Shown piece after piece: positions 50,204 through 58,214 of a stretch of 64,000 bases of DNA (its first letter is position 1; every line of letters begins with the position of its first letter). The DNA lies in contig NZ_JAUSUT010000001.1 of NCBI RefSeq assembly GCF_030814215.1, positions 62,001 through 126,000 on the forward strand, in the 5' to 3' direction. The notes beneath the pieces were generated by a model. The model did not search any database. It saw only the letters and a list, made by a program, of their open reading frames with translations, and was not told where the DNA came from. The position numbers and the translations under genes are program-made. The stretch is from Amycolatopsis thermophila (GTDB lineage Bacteria; Actinomycetota; Actinomycetes; Mycobacteriales; Pseudonocardiaceae).

Positions 50204-51031
50204 TCAGGGCGTGTCCGCCCAGAAGGCGGTCACCAGGTCGTGGAATTCCTTCGCCCGTTCGATCTGCGGCATGTGGCCGGTGTAGGTGAACAGCCGCGTC
50301 TGCGCGTGCGGCAGCCGGGCGCGTGCCGCGTCCAGGTGCATCGCCGGCAGGATCAGGTCCCGGTCGCCCCACACGACGAGCGTCGGGAGCGCCTGGGCGG
50401 CCACCGCGTCCAGCAGCGACCTCCGCCAGTCCTCCCGCACGCCCCGCAGACCGCCCAGGCCGCGAGCCGTCTCCAGCATCACCCGCGCCGCGTGGGGTTG
50501 GCGCGCCAGCTCCAGCGCGTGGTCGACCCGGTCCGCCGTCGCGAACGCCCGGTCGAAGAACAACGCCCGCTCGGTGCGCATCGCCGTGGCGCGGCTCGGG
50601 CGGAGCAGCAGCTTGCCCAACGGCCGCACCGCGAGCACGCGCAGCGCGGCGGTCACCTCGCGCCCGAAACCGGCGCTGTTGACCAGCACCAGGCTCCGCA
50701 CCCGCGACGGCGCGTCCACCGACAACCGCATCGCGACGGCGCCACCCAGCGAGTTCCCGGCCACATGGACCGGGCGGGACTCCCCCACCGCGTCGAGGAA
50801 CTCGGCCGCGAAACCGGCCAGTGCCTCCAGCGTGTGGCGTCCCGGTAGCGGTTCCGACCTCCCGAAACCGGCCAGGTCGACGCTGTAGGTGCGGTACTCG
50901 TCGGCGAGCAGGTCCTGCTGCTCGGACCAGTCCCGCAGGCTCCGGCCGATGCCGTGCAACAACAGCACCGGCGGCCCGTCGCCCGCGACCCGGTAGCGGG
51001 CCCGCCGCCCGCGCACGTCCACGAAGTCCAT
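50204..51031 (-). CDS. Alpha/beta-hydrolase
   Basis: A 275-aa alpha/beta-hydrolase: oxyanion-hole HGIGRS (near residue 29), nucleophile elbow GNSLGG (Ser near 94), the acid in WGDRDLILP and the catalytic His in YTGHMPQ. It probably hydrolyses the ester made by the Baeyer-Villiger monooxygenase in the same operon. ATG 51031 lies 1 nt after the SDR stop. Confidence 0.85.
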   Translation of the reverse strand: MDFVDVRGRRARYRVAGDGPPVLLLHGIGRSLRDWSEQQDLLADEYRTYSVDLAGFGRSEPLPGRHTLEALAGFAAEFLDAVGESRPVHVAGNSLGGAVAMRLSVDAPSRVRSLVLVNSAGFGREVTAALRVLAVRPLGKLLLRPSRATAMRTERALFFDRAFATADRVDHALELARQPHAARVMLETARGLGGLRGVREDWRRSLLDAVAAQALPTLVVWGDRDLILPAMHLDAARARLPHAQTRLFTYTGHMPQIERAKEFHDLVTAFWADTP

Positions 51032-51032
51032 G

Positions 51033-51830
51033 TCAGCCCAGCCGCCCCAGGATCCGGCTGTGCGCACCCGGCAGCAACCGCACCAGCAGGTCGGGGATCT
51101 TCGCGCTCCACCCGATCAGCACGCGCGGCTTGCGGTGCTCGATCGCGTCCACGATGATCGCCGCCGCCTTCGCCGGGTCCATCCGCAGCACGCGTTCCCA
51201 CTGCCGCGTGTCCATCCCGCCCGGCACCCCGCTGCCGACCCGCGCGGACTGCGCGATCCGGGTGCGGATCCCGCCCGGGTGCACCGAGGTGACCCCGACC
51301 TGACCGGCCAGCTCGTGCCGGATCGCCTCGGTGAACCCGCGGACCGCGAACTTGCTCGCCGAGTACGCCGACTGCCCCGCCGGCGCGATGAGCCCGAACA
51401 CGCTCGACACGGTGGCGATGTGCGAACCGGGCGAAGCCTTGAGCGCGGGCAGCAGCGCGTGCGTCAGCTGGACCGGGGCGCGGAAGTTGATGTCGATCAC
51501 CCAGCCGAACTCCTCCAGCGTCACCTGGTCGAAGCGCCCGCCCAGCGCCACCCCGGCGTTGTTGACCAGCAGCGTCAGCCGCGGGTTCTCCGCCAGCACG
51601 CGCTCGGCCACTTCGGCCGTCTCCTGCGCCGAGGCCAGGTCCACCACGTGCGTGGACACGTCCACTGTGGACCCCACCGTCTTCGCCACCGTCGCCAGCC
51701 GTTCGGCGTCGCGGTCCAGCAGCACCAGGTTGCTGCCCCGGGCCGCCAGCGCGTGCGCGAGCGCCTCACCGATGCCGCTCGCCGCCCCGGTGACGACGGC
51801 CGTGCCGCCGTCGAACACGTAGTCGCGCAT
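51033..51830 (-). CDS. Short-chain dehydrogenase/reductase of the EthA operon
   Basis: A 265-aa SDR with the TGAASGIGEALAHAL cofactor motif, NNAG, a catalytic YSASK (Tyr near 153) and a C-terminal hydrophobic stretch typical of lipid-related SDRs (IPDLLVRLLPGAHSRILG). It could oxidise an alcohol to the ketone used by the monooxygenase. Start ATG 51830 shares a base with the ethA stop (TGATG). Confidence 0.85.
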   Translation of the reverse strand: MRDYVFDGGTAVVTGAASGIGEALAHALAARGSNLVLLDRDAERLATVAKTVGSTVDVSTHVVDLASAQETAEVAERVLAENPRLTLLVNNAGVALGGRFDQVTLEEFGWVIDINFRAPVQLTHALLPALKASPGSHIATVSSVFGLIAPAGQSAYSASKFAVRGFTEAIRHELAGQVGVTSVHPGGIRTRIAQSARVGSGVPGGMDTRQWERVLRMDPAKAAAIIVDAIEHRKPRVLIGWSAKIPDLLVRLLPGAHSRILGRLG

Positions 51831-53314
51831 CAGGCCACCCGCTCCTTCGCGGGCTTCACGGTCCGCGAGAACCGCATGGCGCCGTCCTCCAGCGAGCCGT
51901 GCCGCATCAGCAGCACGTCGCGGGGGTAGTTCTGGAACAGCCGCCACGGCGCCGACGGCCCTTGCTTGGGCAGCTTGTCGATACTGCGCAGCACGTACCC
52001 GGACTTGAGGTCGATCAGTGGCGCGGCCGCGGTCACCGACGGGCCGGGCACCGGCGTGCACGTGGTGAGGCCGCGCTCGTCGAGGTGGTTGAGCAGGCGG
52101 CACACGTACCCGGCGACGAGGTCGGCCTTGAGCGTCCACGAGGCGTTGGTGTAGCCGATGGTGAACGCGTAGTTGGGGACGCCGGAGAGCATCATCCCCT
52201 TGTACGCCAGCCTCTTCCCGATCTCCACCGGCTCGCCGTCGACCACCAGCTCGAGCCCGCCGAACGGCAGCAGGTTCAGTCCGGTCGCGGTGACGATGAT
52301 GTCCGCCTCGAGCACCCGCCCCGACGACAGCCGGATGCCCTCCGGCGTGAACTTCTCGATGGTGTCGGTGACGATGTCGGCCTTGCCGCGCCGCACGGCC
52401 TTGAACAGGTCACCGTCCGGGACGAAGCACACCCGCTGGTCCCACGGGTCGTAGCTCGGCGCGAAGTGCCGGTCGACGTCGAAGCCCTCCGGCACCTGGG
52501 CCGAGACCCCCTTGCGCAGCAGCTTCTTCACCACCCCGGGCACGCGACGGCTCAGCTGGAAGAACAGCATGCTGGTCAGTACGTTCTTCCAGCGCACCAC
52601 GGGATACGCCACCTTCGGCGGCAGGATGCCGCGCAGCTTGTCGGCGAGCGGGTCGGTGCCCGGCAGGGACAGCACGTAGCTGGGCGAGCGCTGCAGCATC
52701 GTCACGTGGGCGGCGTCGCCGGCCATCGCGGGCAGCAGCGTGACCGCCGTGGCGCCACTGCCGATCACCACGACGCGTTTGCCCGTGTAGTCCAGGTCCT
52801 CGGGCCAGTGCTGCGGGTGCACGATCGTGCCCGCGAAGGTGTCCTGCCCGGGGAACTCCGGTGCGTAGCCCTGGTCGTAGCGGTAGTACCCGGAGTTGAC
52901 GTAGAGGAATCCGCACGTGACGCGCACCGTCTCGCCGGTGTCCGAACGCTTCGCCTCGACCGTCCACAATGCCTCGTCGGACGACCACTCGGCCCGCACC
53001 ACGCGGTGGTGGAACCGGATCTTCCGGTCGATGCCGCGGGTGCGCGCGGTGCGCTGCACGTACTCGCGGATCGAGGTGCCGTCGGCGATCGCCTTCGCCT
53101 CGGTCCACGGCTCGAAGGAGTAGCCGAGGGTGAACATGTCCGAATCGGACCGGACACCCGGATACCGGAACAGGTCCCACGTGCCGCCGATCGCCCCGCG
53201 CGCCTCGAAGATCGCGTAGGTCTTGCCGGGACACTCGGCCTGCAGGTGGCTGGCCGCGCCGATCCCGGACAACCCGGCACCGACGATCAGGACATCGACG
53301 TGTTCGAGCGGCAT
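51830..53314 (-). CDS. ethA: EthA-like Baeyer-Villiger monooxygenase
   Basis: A 494-aa FAD/NADPH monooxygenase that follows mycobacterial EthA closely. FAD motif GAGLSGIGAASHLQ, FEARGAIGGTWDLFRYPGVR, the BVMO-type fingerprint region around FPGQDTFAGTIVHPQHWPED, NADPH motif VIGSGATAV, GYTNASWTLKADL and the final GYVLRSIDKLPKQG are all present. It inserts oxygen beside a ketone to make an ester; mycobacterial EthA also activates thioamide prodrugs such as ethionamide. First gene of a three-gene operon with SDR and hydrolase. Confidence 0.9.
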   Translation of the reverse strand: MPLEHVDVLIVGAGLSGIGAASHLQAECPGKTYAIFEARGAIGGTWDLFRYPGVRSDSDMFTLGYSFEPWTEAKAIADGTSIREYVQRTARTRGIDRKIRFHHRVVRAEWSSDEALWTVEAKRSDTGETVRVTCGFLYVNSGYYRYDQGYAPEFPGQDTFAGTIVHPQHWPEDLDYTGKRVVVIGSGATAVTLLPAMAGDAAHVTMLQRSPSYVLSLPGTDPLADKLRGILPPKVAYPVVRWKNVLTSMLFFQLSRRVPGVVKKLLRKGVSAQVPEGFDVDRHFAPSYDPWDQRVCFVPDGDLFKAVRRGKADIVTDTIEKFTPEGIRLSSGRVLEADIIVTATGLNLLPFGGLELVVDGEPVEIGKRLAYKGMMLSGVPNYAFTIGYTNASWTLKADLVAGYVCRLLNHLDERGLTTCTPVPGPSVTAAAPLIDLKSGYVLRSIDKLPKQGPSAPWRLFQNYPRDVLLMRHGSLEDGAMRFSRTVKPAKERVA

Positions 53315-53365
53315 CGCTTCCTCCCTCGTCCGACCCGGGAACCTACCAACAGTAAGTCGAGGTGG

Positions 53366-53400
53366 TCAACACCGTGTCGAGAGCGCCGACGCGGTGTTGA
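53366..53400. promoter_or_regulatory. EthR-type palindromic operator
   Basis: TCAACACCG (53366-53374) and CGGTGTTGA (53392-53400) are a perfect 9-bp inverted repeat. Inside it, GTCG and CGAC extend the match to 13 of 17 positions per arm. It lies between ethA and ethR, 20 bp before the ethR start. EthR is known to bind a long region of about 55 bp in this position cooperatively, so this is very likely its operator. Confidence 0.75.
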
Positions 53401-53420
53401 AAAGCTGCTACGGTGTCGGC

Positions 53421-54104
53421 ATGACGCCCGAGTCCGCCACCCGGCCCCGGCCGGCTCGCGGTCGCCGCGTGCCCCGGCCCACCGGCGACGAGCGGGAGCT
53501 GGCGATCCTGGCCACGGCCGAGCGCCTGCTGGCGGACCGGCCGCTGAGCGAGATCTCGATCGACGACCTCGCCCGCGGCGCCGGGATCTCCCGGCCGACG
53601 TTCTACTTCTACTTCCGCTCCAAGGACGCGGTGCTGCTCACGCTGCTGGACCGGGTCACCGAGGAGGCCGACCGGGCCTCCTCGGCGGTGTTCGACCACC
53701 CCGGCCCCAGCCCCGCTCAGCGCTGGCGCGACTGCCTCGACGCCATCTACACCACGTTCCGCGCCCACCGCGCGGTCGCGCTCGCGGCCGCGCAGGCCCG
53801 GCACACCAACGCCGAGGTGCGGCAGCTGTGGGCGGGCATGATGGAGACGTGGGTCAGCCGCACGGCCGAGGCGATCGAGGCCGAGCGCGCCCGCGGCGCC
53901 GCGCCCGGCGGGCTGCCCGCGCGTGACCTCGCCATCGCGCTGAACTCCATGAACGAGCGCGTCCTGTACGCGACGTTCGGCGGCGACGGGCCCGCGGTAC
54001 CCGAGGCGGACGTCGTGGACGTGCTGCTCGACGTGTGGCTCACGACCATCTACCGCACCCCCAGCCCGCCCGCTGAACCGTTTCGGCAGGCCGCGCCCGG
54101 GTAG
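53421..54104 (+). CDS. ethR: EthR-like TetR-family repressor
   Basis: A 227-aa protein closely matching EthR: RGRRVPRPTGDERELAILAT, SEISIDDLARGAGISRPTFY with FYFRSKDAVLLTLLDRV, and the C-terminal SMNERVLYATFGGDGPAVPE. It represses ethA by cooperative binding to the operator at 53366-53400. TACGGT (53409-53414) lies 6 nt before the ATG, so the mRNA is probably leaderless and transcribed through the operator edge. Confidence 0.9.
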   Translation: MTPESATRPRPARGRRVPRPTGDERELAILATAERLLADRPLSEISIDDLARGAGISRPTFYFYFRSKDAVLLTLLDRVTEEADRASSAVFDHPGPSPAQRWRDCLDAIYTTFRAHRAVALAAAQARHTNAEVRQLWAGMMETWVSRTAEAIEAERARGAAPGGLPARDLAIALNSMNERVLYATFGGDGPAVPEADVVDVLLDVWLTTIYRTPSPPAEPFRQAAPG

Positions 54105-54113
54105 ACCCCGGTC

Positions 54114-54263
54114 ATGGAACGCAAGGCCCAGCCCGACGACGCCCGCGAGGACCTCCCCGGCGCCGAGGACGCATCGCAGGACGAGCAGCAGGTGCAGCGC
54201 GGCGAGCAGGGCACGTCAGCCGGCGACCCGCACGACGACTTCGACCCGCAGCAGGGCCGGTAA
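54114..54263 (+). CDS. 49-aa acidic, glutamine-rich small protein
   Basis: A 49-aa frame, MERKAQPDDAREDLPGAEDA then QDEQQVQRGEQGTSAGDPHD and a DFDPQQGR end. It is strongly acidic and hydrophilic, with no hydrophobic core, so probably disordered. Third codon positions are almost all G or C, as in coding sequence here. No good ribosome site; TAGACC is 6 nt upstream. It sits between ethR and a sigma factor gene. No function can be assigned. Confidence 0.45.
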   Translation: MERKAQPDDAREDLPGAEDASQDEQQVQRGEQGTSAGDPHDDFDPQQGR

Positions 54264-54280
54264 CTGGCACCCTGGAGGGC

Positions 54281-55153
54281 GTGGACCGCCTCGCCCGCTT
54301 CGAAGCCAACCGCCCGCGCCTGCTCGGCCTCGCCTACCGGCTGCTCGGCGAGGCGTCCGAAGCCGAGGACGTGGTGCAGGAGGCCTACCTCCGCTGGGAC
54401 GCGAGCACCGGCGTCGAGGTGCCGGAGGCCTGGCTGACCAAGGTGGTCACGAACCTGTGCCTGACCCGCCTGAGCTCCGCGCGGGTGCGGCGCGAGCGCT
54501 ACACCGGGCCGTGGCTGCCCGAGCCGGTGTTCACCGACCGCGACGAGTTCGGCCCGCTGGAGACCGCCGAGCAGCGCGAGTCGCTCTCGCTCGGACTGCT
54601 CGTCCTGCTGGAACGGCTGACCCCACCGGAGCGCGCGGCGTTCGTGCTGCGCGAGGCGTTCGGTCACAGCCACCGCGAGATCGGCGAGATCCTCGACCTC
54701 GACGAGACCCACGTGCGGCAGCTCTACCGGCGCGCGCGGCAGCACGTCAGCGAGGGGCGCAAGCGTTTCACCGCGACCGCCGAGCAGCGGCGCCGGATCA
54801 CCGAACGATTCCTCGCCGCGACCGTCGAAGGCGATGTGGCGGCGCTGGAAAAGCTGCTCGCCGCTGACGCCGTCGCCTGGTCGGACGGCGGCGGCAAGGT
54901 CAGCGCGGCCCGCCGCCCGGTCACCGGCCGGGACAAGGTCGCACGCTACTTCTCCGGTCTGGCCCGTGACCCGCGGGCGGCGCACGCCGAGTTCACGGTG
55001 CGCTGCATCAACGGGGAGCCCGGTCTCGCGGTGCACCTGGCAGGCGCGCTGTACGCGGTGGTGGTGCTCGACCCCGGTGACGACGGGGTGGTCGCGACGC
55101 GGACGATCGTGAACCCGGACAAGCTCGCGTTCGCCGCCGCCCAGCCGGTGTGA
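54281..55153 (+). CDS. ECF41-group sigma factor (second copy in the window)
   Basis: A 290-aa sigma factor: region 2 (LLGLAYRLLGEASEAEDVVQ), region 4 (LTPPERAAFVLREAFGHSHR) and the ECF41 SnoaL-like C-terminal domain with the DGGGK motif (AWSDGGGKVSAARRPVTG). It starts at GTG 54281. The tail is thought to control sigma activity in place of an anti-sigma factor. It is followed 66 nt later by a FAD oxidoreductase gene, the standard ECF41 arrangement. Confidence 0.87.
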   Translation: MDRLARFEANRPRLLGLAYRLLGEASEAEDVVQEAYLRWDASTGVEVPEAWLTKVVTNLCLTRLSSARVRRERYTGPWLPEPVFTDRDEFGPLETAEQRESLSLGLLVLLERLTPPERAAFVLREAFGHSHREIGEILDLDETHVRQLYRRARQHVSEGRKRFTATAEQRRRITERFLAATVEGDVAALEKLLAADAVAWSDGGGKVSAARRPVTGRDKVARYFSGLARDPRAAHAEFTVRCINGEPGLAVHLAGALYAVVVLDPGDDGVVATRTIVNPDKLAFAAAQPV

Positions 55154-55167
55154 TCTGCCTCACTCCC

Positions 55168-55195
55168 CGTCACGAATCCCGGCGCCGCCCAGGTC
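55168..55195 (+). promoter_or_regulatory. Possible ECF41-type promoter before the oxidoreductase gene
   Basis: CGTCACG (55168-55174) followed after 17 bp by GGTC (55192-55195) resembles the ECF41 consensus TGTCACA-N16/17-CGTC, with two and one mismatches. It lies 24 bp upstream of the oxidoreductase start. It is weaker than the copy at 22024-22050. Confidence 0.35.
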
Positions 55196-55219
55196 AAGGG
55201 GCGTCGAAGGGAGCAGGAG

Positions 55220-56470
55220 ATGAAACCCCACATCGTCGTCCTCGGTGCCGGCTACGCGGGACTCGCCGCGGCCAAACTGGCGGCCCGCCGCACCGGCGCC
55301 CGCGTGACGCTGGTGAACGCGCACGACCGGTTCGTGGAGCGGGTCCGGCTGCACCAGCTCGCCGCGGGCCAGGAGCTCACCGAGCACCCGCTCGCGGACC
55401 TGCTGGCGGGCACCGGCGTGCGGCTGGTCGTGGACCGCGTGACGGGCCTCGACGCGGGAAGCAAGCGGGTCCGGCTGGCCGGCGGGTCCGAGGTGGACTA
55501 CGACGTGCTGGTGTACGCCCTGGGCAGTCACACGCCGGTTCCCGAGCACGCGTTCGGCGTGACCGGGCCGGCGGACGCGGCGCGGCTGCGCGCGCGGCTG
55601 GCCGAGGCGAGCACGGTGGCGGTCGTCGGCGGCGGGCTGACCGGGCTGGAGACCGCGGCCGAGCTGGCCGAGTCGCACCCCGCGGTCAAGGTCCGGCTGC
55701 TCACCAGCGGGGTACTCGGGGAAGCGCTGTCCCACCGGGCGCGGCGGTATCTGCGCGAGGTGTTCGCCGGGCTCGGCGTGGAGGTCCGGGAAGGGGTGCG
55801 GGCCGCCGGGGTCCGGCCGGACGGGGTGCTGCTCACCGGGGGTGAGCACGTCGCCGCCGACACGGTGGTGTGGACCACCGGGTTCGGGGTGCCGGATCTC
55901 GCCCGCGCCGCCGGGTTCGCGGTGGACGACCACGGGCGGATGCTCGTGGACGAGACGCTGCGTTCGGTGTCGCACCCGGACGTCTACGGCATCGGCGACG
56001 CGGCCGCCGTGCGCGACCAGCACGGACGGGAGCTGCGGATGGCGTGCGCAACCGGGTTGCCCACCGCGCACCAGGTCGCGGAATCGGTCGCCGCGCGGCT
56101 GGCCGGGCGTGCTGCGCGGCCGTTCCGGTTCCGGTACTTCAACCAGTGCGTGAGCCTGGGGCGGCGGGCCGGGCTCGTGCAGTTCGTGCGCGCCGACGAC
56201 ACGCCGGTCGAGCGGATCCTCACCGGGCGGTTCGCCGCCCGGTACAAGGAGGTCATCGTGCGGGGCGCCGCCTACGCGCAGCGGCGGCCGGGGGTTCTCG
56301 GCGTCTACTACCGGGCCGGTGCGCTCACCAGCGGTCACCACCCCCGCTGGAGCGGGATGGTGTCCGCGCCGGCGCGGCGGGCGGCGATGACGAGACAGCG
56401 CTCGCAGGGCATGCCCACGGGGCGGTCGAGCCGGTCCAGTTCGCCGGGACGGCCCTCGAACCCGCAGTAG
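55220..56470 (+). CDS. NDH-2-like FAD/NAD(P) oxidoreductase
   Basis: A 416-aa pyridine nucleotide-disulfide family protein: FAD motif LGAGYAGLAAAKLAARR (residues about 8-24), NAD(P) motif VVGGGLTGLETAAELAE (near 138), and GIGDAAAVRDQHGRE (near 257). Such proteins are frequent targets of neighbouring ECF41 sigma factors. AAGGGAGCAGGAG precedes the ATG. The last 45 residues overlap an antisense gene (56335-56619) and are low in conservation-like pattern (Arg/Ser-rich), so the original protein may have ended earlier. Confidence 0.8.
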   Translation: MKPHIVVLGAGYAGLAAAKLAARRTGARVTLVNAHDRFVERVRLHQLAAGQELTEHPLADLLAGTGVRLVVDRVTGLDAGSKRVRLAGGSEVDYDVLVYALGSHTPVPEHAFGVTGPADAARLRARLAEASTVAVVGGGLTGLETAAELAESHPAVKVRLLTSGVLGEALSHRARRYLREVFAGLGVEVREGVRAAGVRPDGVLLTGGEHVAADTVVWTTGFGVPDLARAAGFAVDDHGRMLVDETLRSVSHPDVYGIGDAAAVRDQHGRELRMACATGLPTAHQVAESVAARLAGRAARPFRFRYFNQCVSLGRRAGLVQFVRADDTPVERILTGRFAARYKEVIVRGAAYAQRRPGVLGVYYRAGALTSGHHPRWSGMVSAPARRAAMTRQRSQGMPTGRSSRSSSPGRPSNPQ

Positions 56471-56619
56471 GCGAGCAGGACACCGGGCCGCTCGGACGGC
56501 AGCGGGAACACGTGCGCGACGCGCTGGGTCTCGCCCACGACGCCGCGCCGCGGCCGGGCCAGGACGAAGGTGCCGTGCAGGTCAGCCGGCTCGTCGCGCA
56601 CCCTCACCCATCCACTCAC
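56335..56619 (-). CDS. 94-aa cysteine-containing hypothetical protein
   Basis: GTG 56619 has a very good ribosome site (GGAGAGGAGGCTCACC). The product begins MSGWVRVRDEPADLHGTFVL and contains a conserved-looking AYCGFEGRPGELDRLDRPVG followed by MPCERCLVIAA, a Cys-x2-Cys that could bind metal. Similar small proteins appear to be common in Pseudonocardiaceae (from memory). Its 3' 136 nt overlap the oxidoreductase gene on the other strand. Confidence 0.65.
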   Translation of the reverse strand: MSGWVRVRDEPADLHGTFVLARPRRGVVGETQRVAHVFPLPSERPGVLLAYCGFEGRPGELDRLDRPVGMPCERCLVIAARRAGADTIPLQRGW

Positions 56620-56754
56620 GGTGAGCCTCCTCTCCGGTGGACCCGAGGCGGGTCCACTCCGGATTCCCGAGGCGATGGTTCCCTGGCGCGGGCGCGCGGC
56701 AAACTCCCCGGCGCGGTTTTCACCCGTCAGTGGTCTGTCCACAGTGGTCCACGG

Positions 56755-57330
56755 TCAGGCGCGGACCGCCGCGTCCAGGAGCGGCCCCAGCTCGTGGACG
56801 ACCGCATCGAGCGGGGCGACGTCCTCCTGGGCCCGCGCGAGGACGATCGCCCCCTCCAGCGAGCTGATCATCAGCAGCGCCAGCGTCCGGCACCGCTCCT
56901 CCGGAACGCCCATGCCGCGCAGGCTCTCCGCGACCGGCTCGAGCCACGTCTCGAACCCGTCCTTCACGGCGTCGCGGAGCTTTTCATTGGCCGCCACGAC
57001 GTCCGCGGTGGTGGCGACGAGCGGGCACCCGGCGGCGAACCCGTCCTCGCGGAACTGGTCCCGCCACTGGCCGACCATGCCCGCGAACAGGCCGGACGGC
57101 GTCGGAGCCTGCTGGGCACAACGTTTCACCCGGGCCGCCGCGAAACTCCCCGCCCACGTGACCGCCTCGCGCACCAGCTGGTCCTTGCCACCCGGGAAGT
57201 AGTGCTGGAGGGACCCCCGCGGCGCCGACGCGTGCTCGACCACCTCGCGCATGCCCGTACCGCTCACCCCCTGGGTGCGGATGAGCTGCGCGGCGCTGTA
57301 CACCATGCGTTCCCGTGGGCTGTGGTTCAT
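56755..57330 (-). CDS. TetR-family transcriptional regulator
   Basis: A 191-aa TetR protein of the LmrA/YxaF-like type: PRERMVYSAAQLIRTQGVSG, then APRGSLQHYFPGGKDQLVRE in the HTH, and a C-terminal domain with GCPLVATTADV. ATG 57330 overlaps the GNAT stop (ATGA), so the two are coupled. The target is unknown; the gene itself or an efflux pump elsewhere are possible. Confidence 0.82.
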   Translation of the reverse strand: MNHSPRERMVYSAAQLIRTQGVSGTGMREVVEHASAPRGSLQHYFPGGKDQLVREAVTWAGSFAAARVKRCAQQAPTPSGLFAGMVGQWRDQFREDGFAAGCPLVATTADVVAANEKLRDAVKDGFETWLEPVAESLRGMGVPEERCRTLALLMISSLEGAIVLARAQEDVAPLDAVVHELGPLLDAAVRA

Positions 57331-57815
57331 GCGACCTCCGGTGCCGGCATCGTCAGTTCGTAGTGGTACTCGCCGTGGTCCAGGCCGTGCCGGGCGCGGA
57401 AACCCTGGCGCCGCAACAAGGCTCTGGCCGCGAGGTTGTCCGCCTGTGTCACCGCGCGCACCGTCCACCCCTGCCAGCGCCCGGAGGTCCGCAACCACGC
57501 GGCGAGGCCCGTCGCGATGCCCTGCCGTTGCCACGGGTCGGCCACCATGATGCCGAGTTCGGCCACCCGCGCCTCGGCGGCCACCAGGTTCAGCAGGCCC
57601 ACCGCGGCGCGCCCACGCACGGCGACGAGCGCCACCCCGTGTGGCGGCCCGGCGAGGAGGTAGCGCCGATACCGTGCGAGAACGTCCCACGGATCCGGCC
57701 GGCCCGGCAGGAAGAACCGGCGCTGCAAGGTGCCCGGCGAGCAGGCGAGGACCACAGCGGCGACGTCCTCGGCCGCGGTGGCGCCCAGCTCGCGGAGCGT
57801 TATGACAGTCGTCAT
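57327..57815 (-). CDS. GNAT-family N-acetyltransferase
   Basis: A 162-aa GNAT protein with the acetyl-CoA loop VADPWQRQGIATGLAAWL (near residues 90-107) and LRRQGFRARHGLDHGEYHYE at the C-terminus. It transfers an acetyl group to an unknown amine. It is the first gene of a two-gene operon with TetR and faces the repeat-rich spacer at 57.8-58.7 kb. Confidence 0.82.
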   Translation of the reverse strand: MTTVITLRELGATAAEDVAAVVLACSPGTLQRRFFLPGRPDPWDVLARYRRYLLAGPPHGVALVAVRGRAAVGLLNLVAAEARVAELGIMVADPWQRQGIATGLAAWLRTSGRWQGWTVRAVTQADNLAARALLRRQGFRARHGLDHGEYHYELTMPAPEVA

Positions 57816-57903
57816 AGCTCCGGTGTACTCCGCCGCAGCGCGGCTGGCAAGGGAAGACGGCGATCCAGCGGCGCGGAAGCGCCCTGCCCCAAAGAGAGCT
57901 GGG

Positions 57904-58038
57904 TGGTCATCCCGTCGCCTGAGGCCGTCACATCACTGTGAGCCAGGCCCGCACCCCCGGCACCCGCGCGAGATGACATGCCAAGCTTGCGGGCCTGGCT
58001 CACAGTGATAGGCCTCAATGCAGGCGACGGGATGGCCA
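57904..58038. repeat. 135-bp giant palindrome
   Basis: The core arms 57932-57953 and 57988-58009 are a perfect 22-bp inverted repeat (ATCACTGTGAGCCAGGCCCG.. and its complement) around a 34-nt loop. Outward, TGGTCATCCCGTCGCCTG..AGGCC (57904-57926) pairs with GGCCTC..CAGGCGACGGGATGGCCA (58011-58038), with one mismatch and a short bulge. The transcript or single strand would fold into a hairpin of about 45 bp. It lies in a non-coding spacer; a mobile mini-element or structured RNA is possible. Confidence 0.8.
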
Positions 58039-58051
58039 CCCAGCGACCACC

Positions 58052-58179
58052 CACCCAAGGCGACCCGACAACGCTCCCCGGTCATCCCGGAGCCTGCCCG
58101 TCCGGCGAGGACATTCTTTTGATCTTTTCCCGCCGCTTCGCGGCAGGGCGCCTGCGGCGCCCAGTGGTCGCCTTGGGTG
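58052..58179. repeat. Long-range inverted repeat with inner hairpin and T-rich patch
   Basis: CACCCAAGGCGACC (58052-58065) and GGTCGCCTTGGGTG (58166-58179) are a perfect 14-bp inverted repeat 100 bp apart. Between them lie an unusually T-rich patch, ATTCTTTTGATCTTTT (58113-58128), and a hairpin GGGCGCC-TGC-GGCGCCC (58146-58162). The nested layout suggests a folded RNA or a remnant of a mobile repeat. Confidence 0.65.
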
Positions 58180-58214
58180 CCGACCTCCCCCGCCCCCTCC
58201 GGGTGGAGGGTTTC

